Shown here piece by piece: positions 1-7,001 of a stretch of 11,671 bases of DNA (position 1 is its first letter; the number at the start of each line of letters is the position of its first letter). The notes under the pieces are model-generated. The model was not told where the DNA came from, ran no database searches, and saw nothing but the letters and a program-made list of their open reading frames with translations. Made by a program: the position numbers and the translations under genes. Source of the stretch: Thermoplasmata archaeon (lineage in GTDB: Archaea > Thermoplasmatota > B47-G6); the NCBI GenBank assembly GCA_003663585.1, contig QMTU01000008.1:1-11671 (forward strand). The letters are read 5' to 3'.

Positions 1-725
1 CTCATGGTGATTATGAGAGTGTTGTATTCGCCCCAAACTCACCACAGGAAATGCTAGACCTCACAATAAAAGCATTCAACACAGCAGAAATGCTAAGAAC
101 ACCAGTAACAGTACTATCCGACGAAATAGTTGGTCATCTAAGAGAAAGAGTTGAAATTCCTGAGAAGGTTAAGATAGTAAATAGAAAAACACATCTCCCT
201 GGCCATAGGATAGAATACCCATTTAAGGCTGATGAAGATGATTTAGTTCCTAAGTTTCCTGTGTTTGGAAAGGGGCACAGAGTACACGTCACTGGGCTCA
301 GTCATTCAGAAACTGGATATCCTGTAGAAAGTGCTTATGAACACTCTAAGCTCATAAGAAGACTGTTTGAGAAAATAAGGAAAAGAACAAGAGAGCTATT
401 TGATTATGAAGTAATAAATGAGAACTCAAAGGTGAAAATTGTATCTTACGGATGTGTCTCAAGAACTGCAAGACTTATAGCAGAAAAAAGAGGAGTTGGT
501 CTTATTAGGCTTAAGACATTAAACCCAATAGATGAGGAGTTACTTGGAGATCTCATACAGGACTCATATGTTCTCGTTCCTGAGATGAATATGGGACAGC
601 TCTTCTACGACATAAAGAGAATAGGCTTAGAGTACGGAGCCTTAGAGGTTAGACCTTTCAATAAGATAGGCGGAGACCCAATATATCCAAATGAAATAGA
701 GGAGGCGATAAAACAATGGCTGTAA
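1..725 (+). CDS. korA: 2-oxoacid:ferredoxin oxidoreductase, alpha subunit (3' part)
   Basis: This is the C-terminal part of the alpha subunit of a CoA-dependent 2-oxoacid:ferredoxin oxidoreductase, cytoplasmic, which oxidatively decarboxylates 2-oxoacids such as 2-oxoglutarate and reduces ferredoxin. The frame is open from base 3 at the window edge and reads through the ATG at 51, so that ATG is internal. About 240 residues are visible of the roughly 375 usual for the family. Family features include the edge segment HGDYESVVFAPNSPQEM, the stretch PVTVLSDEIVGHLRE, TGLSHSETGYP (about 291-323) and VPEMNMGQL near the C-terminus. The gene ends TAA at 723-725 and overlaps korB by 10 bases, so the subunits are probably translated in a coupled way. 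Substrate (2-oxoglutarate or another 2-oxoacid) cannot be settled from this fragment. Alpha and gamma are separate genes, unlike the fused form of Sulfolobus. Confidence 0.93.
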   Translation, partial: HGDYESVVFAPNSPQEMLDLTIKAFNTAEMLRTPVTVLSDEIVGHLRERVEIPEKVKIVNRKTHLPGHRIEYPFKADEDDLVPKFPVFGKGHRVHVTGLSHSETGYPVESAYEHSKLIRRLFEKIRKRTRELFDYEVINENSKVKIVSYGCVSRTARLIAEKRGVGLIRLKTLNPIDEELLGDLIQDSYVLVPEMNMGQLFYDIKRIGLEYGALEVRPFNKIGGDPIYPNEIEEAIKQWL

Positions 726-1495
726 AGAGAGAGGACTTCTTTAGATTCGAGAGATGGCCTCACATGTTCTGCCCAGGATGTGGCCTTGGAACTATAATGA
801 ATGCACTCTATTTCGCAGTATCTGAGCTTGATCTAGACTTAGATAAGCTTGTTATGGTTGGAGGAATAGGATGTACTGGAAGAATTCCAGGATACCTCAA
901 CATAGACTCGATGCACGTCACTCATGGTAGAGCAATACCTGTAGCCCTAGGTCTTAAGCTTGCAAATCCTGAACTTGAGGTCATAGCAATAGGAGGAGAT
1001 GGTGACATTGCTGGCATTGGTGGTAACCATCTCATACATGCAGCAAGAAGAAACATAGACATAAAAGTTATTCAGGTTACAAACTTTAATTACGCACTTA
1101 CTGGTGGTCAACTGGCTCCCACAACTCCTAGAGGAGTTATAACAACAACGACACCATATGGAAATCAGGAGTACTTCTTTGATACTGCAGAACTTGTTGC
1201 AGCAGCTGGAGCAAATTGGGTGGCAAGATATTCTACACACGATCCTAAGGGGCTTATAATGGGATTCAAGAAGATGTTCTCTCATAGGGGATTTGTCTTT
1301 GTCGAAGTACTCTCTCAGTGTCCAGTGCAGTTTGGAAGAAGAAATAAGATGAGAAGCCCAACAGAAGTTCTTGAATGGCTTAAGTCCAGAACAACATATG
1401 ATAGAAAGAAAGTTGAGGAGCTAAGGAAAAAGATAGGAGATCCGGTATTCCTTTTAGGAGAGATTGTAAGTAGAGATAGAAAGCCTATTCCATGA
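716..1495 (+). CDS. korB: 2-oxoacid:ferredoxin oxidoreductase, beta subunit (TPP-binding)
   Basis: The beta subunit, 259 residues, binds thiamine diphosphate and a [4Fe-4S] cluster and carries out the decarboxylation and electron-transfer steps with the alpha and gamma subunits. The thiamine site is visible as G94-D95-G96-D97 followed by N123 and the Y-A-L-T-G-G-Q segment (126-132). Four cysteines, C19 and C22 (in CPGCG), C53 (GIGCTGR) and C202 (SQCP), have the spacing of the cluster ligands known for the family. The ATG at 716 is preceded by a strong ribosome-binding site, GGAGGCGAT at 701-709, and lies inside the end of korA. The gene ends TGA at 1493-1495. The length is close to the shorter, archaeal-type beta subunits. 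All expected ligands are present, so the enzyme looks functional. Confidence 0.95.
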   Translation: MAVKREDFFRFERWPHMFCPGCGLGTIMNALYFAVSELDLDLDKLVMVGGIGCTGRIPGYLNIDSMHVTHGRAIPVALGLKLANPELEVIAIGGDGDIAGIGGNHLIHAARRNIDIKVIQVTNFNYALTGGQLAPTTPRGVITTTTPYGNQEYFFDTAELVAAAGANWVARYSTHDPKGLIMGFKKMFSHRGFVFVEVLSQCPVQFGRRNKMRSPTEVLEWLKSRTTYDRKKVEELRKKIGDPVFLLGEIVSRDRKPIP

Positions 1496-1506
1496 GGGTG
1501 ATCTAT

Positions 1507-2055
1507 TTGAGAGATGAACTTGGAATATTCATAGGTGGTATAGGAGGGCAGGGTGCTATATTAGCAGGAAATATTATAGGAAGGATCGTCGTGGAGTATA
1601 GAGGTCTATATGCTACTATGGAAGCTGCCTATACATCTCAAACTATGGGTGGTCCTAGTAAGGCCGAGGTAAAGATCTCAAGGGTTCCTATAGTATCTCC
1701 ATTTCTTGAGAGAATTGACTATCTTGTTGCCCTTCACATGTGGCCTCTTAAGAGCGAAAAAGTGTTAAGCCTCCTTAGTAATGATAGCGTAATTATTTAT
1801 AATAGTGATGTCTTACAAGAGAGGCCTAAAGGTGCTCCTGGAAAAGAGATTATAGGTATTCCAATGACAAGCATTGCAAATGATGTAAATAACCCAAGGG
1901 CTGTAAACATGGTAGCACTTGGAGTTCTTACCAAATACATAGGGGACTTCATATCATTAGAGGACATTGAGAGACTTCTAAAGGAGCTATTTAATGAGAA
2001 AATTGCTGAAAGCAATATACGTGCGTTAAGAGCAGGATATGCATATAAAATCTGA
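1507..2055 (+). CDS. korC: 2-oxoacid:ferredoxin oxidoreductase, gamma subunit
   Basis: The gamma subunit, 182 residues with the start chosen here, has the G-G-I-G-G-Q-G-A loop near its N-terminus and TMGGPSKAEVKIS in the middle, both typical of this domain, which helps form the CoA and substrate channel. The longest frame begins at ATG 1492, overlapping the korB stop. I prefer TTG 1507: it is preceded by GAGGGTGATC (1494-1503), almost the full archaeal Shine-Dalgarno sequence, with six bases between GGTG and TTG, and it yields an N-terminus (MRDELGIFIGGIGGQG) that lines up with the usual family start. The gap to korB is then 11 bases. No ferredoxin-like delta subunit follows; it may lie upstream of korA or be replaced by free ferredoxin. 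Confidence 0.9.
   Translation: MRDELGIFIGGIGGQGAILAGNIIGRIVVEYRGLYATMEAAYTSQTMGGPSKAEVKISRVPIVSPFLERIDYLVALHMWPLKSEKVLSLLSNDSVIIYNSDVLQERPKGAPGKEIIGIPMTSIANDVNNPRAVNMVALGVLTKYIGDFISLEDIERLLKELFNEKIAESNIRALRAGYAYKI
2044..2050 (+). promoter_or_regulatory. Candidate TATA box inside the korC 3' end
   Basis: TATAAAA at 2044-2050 has the form of an archaeal TATA box. Its centre is about 26 bases upstream of 2073, which would start a transcript just before the small gene at 2085 and let the hydrogenase-maturation genes be expressed apart from korABC. A purine-rich BRE just upstream is not clear, and the bases also encode the last residues of KorC, so this may be coincidence. Confidence 0.3.
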
Positions 2056-2084
2056 AGAATCCTGTCTTTGTTTGTGTGATTCAT

Positions 2085-2270
2085 ATGGAGGAAACTCGTA
2101 TAACTTTATCAGATGGTAAAGTCGTTAGGGTTATCATACAAAGAAGGAAGATTATTGCACAATGTTGTGATAGGACTATTGAAATATCATTAGATGACAT
2201 TCCAATAATTGAAGCAGCGCTAACAGCGTATTATAGAAAAATGCTCATAGATGCTGGTAGCAGACTGTAG
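2085..2270 (+). CDS. Small protein of unknown function, 61 residues
   Basis: I do not recognise this protein. It reads MEETRITLSDGKVVRVIIQ and onward: an N-terminal half suggestive of beta strands, a Cys-Cys pair near the middle (IIAQCCDRTIEI), and a C-terminal half likely helical (IPIIEAALTAYYRKML). There is no signal peptide or membrane segment. ATG 2085 is preferred over an in-frame GTG at 2076, because that GTG falls where the ribosome-binding site should be (GTGAT at 2076-2080, six bases between GTG and ATG). It sits 29 bases after korC and 20 bases before hypF on the same strand, so co-transcription with hypF is likely. A role linked to hydrogenase maturation or to the oxidoreductase is only a guess from position. 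A non-coding alternative is less likely, since the frame fills the gap between two genes and has a plausible start. Confidence 0.6.
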   Translation: MEETRITLSDGKVVRVIIQRRKIIAQCCDRTIEISLDDIPIIEAALTAYYRKMLIDAGSRL

Positions 2271-2290
2271 TAACTCTCGGTGGAGAACAT

Positions 2291-4513
2291 ATGAAGATCT
2301 TTATTAAGGGAGTTGTTCAGGGAGTTGGATTCCGTCCCACAGTATCTAGGATAGCTAGAGGTCTTGGCCTTCATGGATATGTGAGGAACAGAGGGTCATA
2401 TGTTGAGATTTTTATTGAGGAAGATGAAAGAGTAAATGAGTTTCTCACTCTTCTTAAGAAAAGTTTACCCCCAATTGCAAAAATCACAAGCATAGAGCTG
2501 TCAGATGCCCCTCCAGATGAGGAGTACGATGGATTTGAGATTAAAAAGAGTAGAGACGATGAAAGAACGTCTATAGTGCCTCCAGATACTGCAATATGTG
2601 AGGACTGCCTAAGAGAGTTATTCGATCCTAGCAACAGGAGGTATCTTTATCCATTTACAAACTGTACGAAGTGCGGTGCTAGATTCTCACTAATAGAAGA
2701 TCTGCCGTATGATCGGGAAAGGACTACTATGAGGCTTTTTTCAATGTGTGAAGACTGCTTAGGAGAGTACTTAGACCCTGCAAATAGAAGATATGATGCA
2801 CAGACCATATCATGTAGAATCTGTGGTCCTAAAATGTATTTAATTAATAGGAAAGGAGAAAGAATGTACGTCGAAAATCCCATAAGAGAGTTTGCTAAAG
2901 CTATAGACTCTGGCGCAATAGGTGTTATCAAAGGCTGGGGAGGCTATCATGTAGTATGTAAGCTATCGGAGATTCCAAGACTTAGAAGACTATACAATAG
3001 GCCAACAAAGCCATTTGCAGTAATGTTTAGAGATCTAAAGAGCATTGAAAAATATGCCTACGTTAACGATAAAGAGCGTGAACTCCTTCTGTCACCAATA
3101 AGACCTATAGTTCTTCTGAGAAAGAGGATAATAAATGAAGAAACTGAGAACATAGCGCCGGGACTTCCATATATTGGGGCTTATTTACCATACTCCGCCA
3201 TACAGCACATTCTTTTCTACTACTTACGATCAAATGCCATAGTAATGACCTCAGGAAACCTCCCTGGAAGGCCTATGGCAATCACTGACGAAGAAGCCAT
3301 AAAGCTTCCTGCAGATATATACCTTAGCCATGAAAGGCCAATAGCGAATAGGGTTGATGACTCCGTAGTTAAAGTGTATAAGAATAGAACGTTTATTATA
3401 AGAAGATCTCGTGGCTATGTTCCTTTGCCATTCCCTGTTGATCATGACTATAAGATTCTCTCTGTCGGTGCTGAGATGAATATAACATTTACAATATCAA
3501 AAGATGGGTATATGTTTACAAGCCAGCACATAGGTGACGGTATCGACTACGAGGTAATTGAGTTCCTTATTACAGCAGTGGAGAAGTTTAAAAAGATTCT
3601 CAGGATAGAAGACTTTGACCTTGTCGTAGCTGACAAGCATCCAAAGTATAGCACCCGTGAATTTGCAGAGAGATACTACAAAAATGTAATACTTGTCCAA
3701 CATCACCATGCTCATGCAGCAACACTTCTATATGAACACAACACTGAGAGCGGAGTTTTTCTCTCATTTGATGGCACAGGATTTGGAGATGACGGTACCA
3801 TTTGGGGGGGAGAGCTCCTGTACGCAACGCGTACAAAGTACGTTCGTATAGCATCCCTTAAGCCAGTGAAGTTAATAGGTGGTGAAAAAGCTATATGGAA
3901 TCCTCATTTATCATATCTCTCGTTTCTTAGAGCTATAGATGATGTTAGGCTAGAGGATACAGTACCTGAACACATGCTTAAGGTTGCACCGTGGACTTCA
4001 AGTATGGGAAGGTTCTTAGATGCCCTATCATATGCGTTAGGACTCTGCAGGAGGGCAACATATGATGGGGAGCCTGCAATGAGGTTAGAGTCGTTGCTCT
4101 TAATGGGCGAAGGTAAGCCTTTTGAGGTAGATGTAGAGGTTAAAGACGGTATAAGACATGTAAATCCCTATCCTTATCTACAGGACATTAAAAAACTTAG
4201 AACTAAGAAGGATAAAGCGGATTTTGTATATAGGCTAATATATGGTACTATGGAAGCGTTCATGGATATTGTGGATGATTACTCTTCCAAGCTTGGAACG
4301 CACTATGTAGGGTTTACCGGTGGTGTTTCCTATAACATACCTATGACTGAAATGTTTGAGTCCTTGGCTGGTGAGCGAGGGCTTATTCCATTACTTCACG
4401 ATATCACTCCAAATGGAGATGCAGGAATATCTATAGGTCAAAACTATATAGCAAGTGGTCTAATACTAAGTGGTGAGGTTGATGTGCCTAGCAGTTCCAG
4501 GAAGAATTATTAA
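2291..4513 (+). CDS. hypF: Carbamoyltransferase HypF, NiFe-hydrogenase maturation
   Basis: HypF uses carbamoyl phosphate and ATP to carbamoylate the C-terminal cysteine of HypE, the first step in making the cyanide ligands of the NiFe-hydrogenase iron centre; it acts in the cytoplasm. All domains are present over 740 residues, the usual length. An acylphosphatase domain covers 1-85 with R15 and N33 (GVVQGVGFRP, GYVRN). A double zinc finger has C103/C106, C125/C128, C153/C156 and C175/C178. A YrdC-like domain spans about 200-380 (KPFAVM at 240, TSGN at 320). A Kae1-like C-terminal domain has HHHAHAA from 471 and FDGTGFGDDG from 493. Near the end the usual N-D-G-G is G-D-A-G here (709-712), keeping the aspartate. 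ATG 2291 follows GGTGGAG at 2279-2285. The last 32 bases overlap hypC. Confidence 0.96.
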   Translation: MKIFIKGVVQGVGFRPTVSRIARGLGLHGYVRNRGSYVEIFIEEDERVNEFLTLLKKSLPPIAKITSIELSDAPPDEEYDGFEIKKSRDDERTSIVPPDTAICEDCLRELFDPSNRRYLYPFTNCTKCGARFSLIEDLPYDRERTTMRLFSMCEDCLGEYLDPANRRYDAQTISCRICGPKMYLINRKGERMYVENPIREFAKAIDSGAIGVIKGWGGYHVVCKLSEIPRLRRLYNRPTKPFAVMFRDLKSIEKYAYVNDKERELLLSPIRPIVLLRKRIINEETENIAPGLPYIGAYLPYSAIQHILFYYLRSNAIVMTSGNLPGRPMAITDEEAIKLPADIYLSHERPIANRVDDSVVKVYKNRTFIIRRSRGYVPLPFPVDHDYKILSVGAEMNITFTISKDGYMFTSQHIGDGIDYEVIEFLITAVEKFKKILRIEDFDLVVADKHPKYSTREFAERYYKNVILVQHHHAHAATLLYEHNTESGVFLSFDGTGFGDDGTIWGGELLYATRTKYVRIASLKPVKLIGGEKAIWNPHLSYLSFLRAIDDVRLEDTVPEHMLKVAPWTSSMGRFLDALSYALGLCRRATYDGEPAMRLESLLLMGEGKPFEVDVEVKDGIRHVNPYPYLQDIKKLRTKKDKADFVYRLIYGTMEAFMDIVDDYSSKLGTHYVGFTGGVSYNIPMTEMFESLAGERGLIPLLHDITPNGDAGISIGQNYIASGLILSGEVDVPSSSRKNY
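4472..4475 (+). promoter_or_regulatory. Ribosome-binding site that sets the hypC start
   Basis: GGTG with six bases to ATG 4482, inside the hypF coding sequence. It supports the start giving Met-Cys over the two upstream in-frame GTG codons at 4470 and 4473, one of which is part of the site itself. Confidence 0.65.
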
Positions 4514-4721
4514 AATTGAAAACGATAGTAAACACGCTATTGTAGACTTTGGAGGATCCAGAAGAAAAGTTAACATAATGCTTATTCCAGAAGTAAAAGT
4601 AGGAGACTACGTTCTCGTGCATGCAGGATTTGCCATCCAAAAGCTAAGAGCAAAGGATGCCGAGGAGATCATTGAAGACCTTAAGAGGATTATGCACGCT
4701 TTTTTAGGTGACGTCTCTTGA
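4482..4721 (+). CDS. hypC: Hydrogenase maturation chaperone HypC
   Basis: HypC is a small OB-fold chaperone that works with HypD to assemble the Fe(CN)2CO group and carries it to the hydrogenase large-subunit precursor. The protein is 79 residues and begins MCLAVPGRIIKIE; Cys2, exposed after removal of the initiator methionine, is the essential iron-binding residue in this family, so ATG 4482 must be the start rather than the in-frame GTG codons at 4470 and 4473. The conserved YVLVHAGFAI segment with its histidine lies near residues 43-52. The start lies 32 bases inside hypF and the stop overlaps the start of the following protease gene (TTGA), so hypF, hypC and the protease form one coupled unit. 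The paralogous HybG type is possible, but sequence cannot separate the two here. Confidence 0.95.
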   Translation: MCLAVPGRIIKIENDSKHAIVDFGGSRRKVNIMLIPEVKVGDYVLVHAGFAIQKLRAKDAEEIIEDLKRIMHAFLGDVS

Positions 4722-5164
4722 GGAAAGTACTACTTGCCATAGGAAATGACCTTAAGGGCGATGACTCTGCCGGAATGCTCGTTGGAAGACTTGTCATGAA
4801 TATGTGTAAGTCTTGGAAGGTGTACCTTGGGGGTACTACTCCAGAGTCATATGTCTTCAAGATATCTGAAGAAAAGCCAGATGTTCTAGTGATTGTAGAT
4901 GCGACGATAATGGGAAAGGCACCTGGAGAGTACTTTTTAATACCTATTGAGAGAGTATCTCGTGAAATAATGCTTTCCACACATAGAATCCCTACAAGAC
5001 TTATAATAGAGCTCCTTAGGGAGTCCTGTGGAGAAATATATTTCATAGGCATCCAGCCTAAGACCCTTGACTTTGGTCCGCCCTCAAGGGATGTCATAAA
5101 GGCCTGTAAAGAAGTTGCAAAAATTATCTGTGAAGACAGGTATAAAGAGATCAAAATGCTCTAG
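4718..5164 (+). CDS. hycI: Hydrogenase maturation protease, HycI type (M52/A31 family)
   Basis: This 148-residue endopeptidase would remove the C-terminal extension of a NiFe-hydrogenase large subunit after nickel insertion. The nickel-sensing residues of the family are visible at their expected positions: D16 in GNDLKGDDSAG, D61 in VIVDATIMG and H89 in STHRIP. The GTTPES segment (39-44) and FIGIQP resemble the HycI branch, which serves group 4 (membrane-bound, ferredoxin-linked) hydrogenases, more than HybD; that subtype call is an inference. Translation starts at TTG 4718, four bases inside hypC, with GGTG at 4707-4710 seven bases upstream. The stop at 5162-5164 overlaps the stop of the opposing trmI gene. 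No hydrogenase large subunit is in the window, so its substrate is encoded elsewhere. Confidence 0.9.
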   Translation: MRKVLLAIGNDLKGDDSAGMLVGRLVMNMCKSWKVYLGGTTPESYVFKISEEKPDVLVIVDATIMGKAPGEYFLIPIERVSREIMLSTHRIPTRLIIELLRESCGEIYFIGIQPKTLDFGPPSRDVIKACKEVAKIICEDRYKEIKML

Positions 5165-5931
5165 TCTCGAAGCTTTCTTCCTGCTATTATATATCCCGTG
5201 TGACCTATGACCTTGTTGTCAGGTCGTGTTCCAAGGGGCTTTACTAGGATATTTCTCATGAGAAGCTCGACTATCTCCAAGTTATAAAACCCCTGATTTT
5301 TGAGCTCTAAGTACGTTTTTCTTGCTTGCTCTATCGTGGGGACATACGCAACAAAGTGTCCAAATGGCTTCAATGCATTTCTTGCATGCTCAATAACGTC
5401 CCAAGGCTCAGGAATATCAAGAACAACGGCATCTACATTTGACTCGTCTATGCCCTCTTTTATATCTTTTAGTTTCATGTCCACATACTCATGAAGCCCC
5501 GCTACCCTGAGGTTGTAGTAGGCTATTTTAAAAAACTCCTCATTTATATCATAGCTTATTACCTTGCCTGTAGGCCTGACGAAGTTCGCAAGGACTATTG
5601 TAAGGCCTCCGCTACCAATTCCTCCTTCTACGACAATACTTCCAGGTCCTATATTTGCATACAGTGCTATTAGCCCAGAGTCTTTTGGAAGTATTATCTG
5701 TGCTTTTCGCTTAAGCCCTCTAATGCACTCGACCACAGAAGGAGGTTGTAAGAGTACTGGCTTATTGCTTAGGTACACGATATCTCCATACTCCTTTCCA
5801 GTAAAATCTTTAGGATTAAATACTCCAAATCCCTTTATTTTGATCACTTTATCCTCAACTATTATGTTTTTTCTTCTGCCCTTCTTTAGATCTAGGAGTA
5901 CTATGGGGTCTCCAAGTCCAATGGGCATCAT
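5161..5931 (-). CDS. trmI: tRNA (adenine-N1)-methyltransferase TrmI (A57/A58)
   Basis: TrmI uses S-adenosylmethionine to form m1A in the T-loop of tRNA; archaeal members methylate A58 and often A57, and the mark is tied to tRNA stability at high temperature. The 256 residues show a small beta-rich N-terminal domain (1-80), then a Rossmann methyltransferase fold: motif I VEGGIGSGGLT (101-111), the acidic ribose-binding residue D128 in SYDINEEF, the catalytic-region motif LDIPEPW (171-177), and the C-terminal R-P-D-N-K...H-T-G-Y signature (236-247). The gene starts at ATG 5931, four bases inside rtcA; a second ATG immediately follows at 5928 and fits the GAGGG upstream slightly better. It is last in a lonB-NMNAT-rtcA-trmI operon and converges on the hydrogenase-maturation genes with no spacer. 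Confidence 0.93.
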   Translation of the reverse strand: MMPIGLGDPIVLLDLKKGRRKNIIVEDKVIKIKGFGVFNPKDFTGKEYGDIVYLSNKPVLLQPPSVVECIRGLKRKAQIILPKDSGLIALYANIGPGSIVVEGGIGSGGLTIVLANFVRPTGKVISYDINEEFFKIAYYNLRVAGLHEYVDMKLKDIKEGIDESNVDAVVLDIPEPWDVIEHARNALKPFGHFVAYVPTIEQARKTYLELKNQGFYNLEIVELLMRNILVKPLGTRPDNKVIGHTGYIIAGRKLRD

Positions 5932-6965
5932 AATTTCCCTCTTATCCTCACTTCATACAGGGATTTTTCTATGCTTCTAATCGAATACAAATCCCCTAAA
6001 AACTGAGAGATTACCCAGAGGTTCGTTCTCGCATGATTTGTTATTTCTCTAACCTTATAAAGGGATTCCCCATGCGCTAATACCATAAACGGGGGAAGCT
6101 GATCAGCAGCATGAATGTCTAAGGTTGCTCCAGAGAATACTTCTCTTTTAAGGGACTCAACACACTCTTTTGCTACTGTCTCTGCTCTTACACCCTTTTC
6201 ACCAAGTTTATCAGCTCCAAGAATGGTTTTTTCAAATTTTGCATATATGACTGCTCCTGTTCCTGGAGATAAGCTTCTTCCCTTGTCAATTGTAACCCTT
6301 GGGGTAACTTTAAAGGCGTTGTATCCCTCAAGCATTAGGGTTCTCTTCATGCGCTCAGCTATGTGTTCAGGGAGATTGTAGAGCCATATGGACGCACCAA
6401 CTTCAAGGAGGGCACCACGCTCGTTTAGGATTATTGGGCGAAGCCTTGCTCCTGCACCTTTTACTATGATCTCTCCACCGCCTTTAGGATAGAAACCTCT
6501 TGTACGAAGCTCAAGATCAAAATTAAATCCCATATATTGAAGAAGTGGTTTAATAACGCTCCTGAAATAGTCAATTGGAGGAGACCAAGGAACATCCGTA
6601 CCTCCTCTTATCTTCACCTCAAATGATCCTTCGACAAGTGTAAGGACTGGAAGTAAGCTCTGAAGTACTAAAGTAACACTTCCAGCGGTTCCAACGTCAA
6701 AGAAATACTTTCCGGGCTTAGGACTTCCTGGGTAGAATGTTATCTCTGTGGATCCCAATCTCAAGCCGTCTACTTTAGCTCCTGATACCTCAGCAACAGC
6801 TTTTATAGCAGTAATGTGCTGATTCCTAAGGCCAGGATTACTTCTTTTCTTTCTTATGTTTATAACTCTAACTGGAATTCCAGTAATTGCAGACAATGCT
6901 ACTGAGGTCCTCAGTATCTGTCCTCCACCCTCACCATATGAGCCGTCGATAACAACGAGCTTCAA
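5928..6965 (-). CDS. rtcA: RNA 3'-terminal phosphate cyclase
   Basis: RtcA converts RNA 3'-phosphate ends to 2',3'-cyclic phosphates using ATP through an enzyme-AMP intermediate on a histidine. Family hallmarks are IDGSYGEGGGQILRTS at the N-terminus, GGTDVPWSPP in the middle, FYPKGGGE near residue 160, and the nucleotidylated histidine H311 in ITNHARTN. The 345 residues are the usual length and look intact. An upstream in-frame GTG at 6974 would add three residues, but it is part of the ribosome-binding site GAGGTG (6972-6977); six bases later TTG 6965 gives MKLVVIDGS, matching the family start, so I chose it. It lies 36 bases after the NMN adenylyltransferase gene and overlaps trmI by four bases. 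Neighbouring trmI also acts on RNA, suggesting a role in RNA processing or repair. Confidence 0.95.
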   Translation of the reverse strand: MKLVVIDGSYGEGGGQILRTSVALSAITGIPVRVINIRKKRSNPGLRNQHITAIKAVAEVSGAKVDGLRLGSTEITFYPGSPKPGKYFFDVGTAGSVTLVLQSLLPVLTLVEGSFEVKIRGGTDVPWSPPIDYFRSVIKPLLQYMGFNFDLELRTRGFYPKGGGEIIVKGAGARLRPIILNERGALLEVGASIWLYNLPEHIAERMKRTLMLEGYNAFKVTPRVTIDKGRSLSPGTGAVIYAKFEKTILGADKLGEKGVRAETVAKECVESLKREVFSGATLDIHAADQLPPFMVLAHGESLYKVREITNHARTNLWVISQFLGDLYSIRSIEKSLYEVRIRGKL

Positions 6966-6971
6966 GAATAA

Positions 6972-6977
6972 CACCTC
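6972..6977 (-). promoter_or_regulatory. Ribosome-binding site that sets the rtcA start
   Basis: GAGGTG on the minus strand, six bases before TTG 6965. The GTG at 6974, which would be the longest-frame start, is the last three bases of this site. Confidence 0.7.
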
Positions 6978-7001
6978 AGAAAAAGCTCTATGAGCATGTA
7001 A

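Noticed and set aside
51..53. ATG 51 as the start of korA
   Set aside because: The frame is open to the window edge and the residues before it match the alpha subunit, so the gene continues upstream.
2076..2084. GTG 2076 as the start of the small gene
   Set aside because: It lies at the ribosome-binding position for ATG 2085 and has no site of its own.
4690..5154. A 154-codon open frame on the minus strand opposite the hydrogenase maturation protease
   Set aside because: It mirrors a well-supported gene with all catalytic residues, its translation is serine-rich and matches no family, and it would overlap hypC; it is an antisense shadow.
5564..5980. A 138-codon plus-strand frame opposite trmI
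   Set aside because: Low-complexity translation rich in Ser, Pro and Ile, fully inside trmI, whose motifs are clear.
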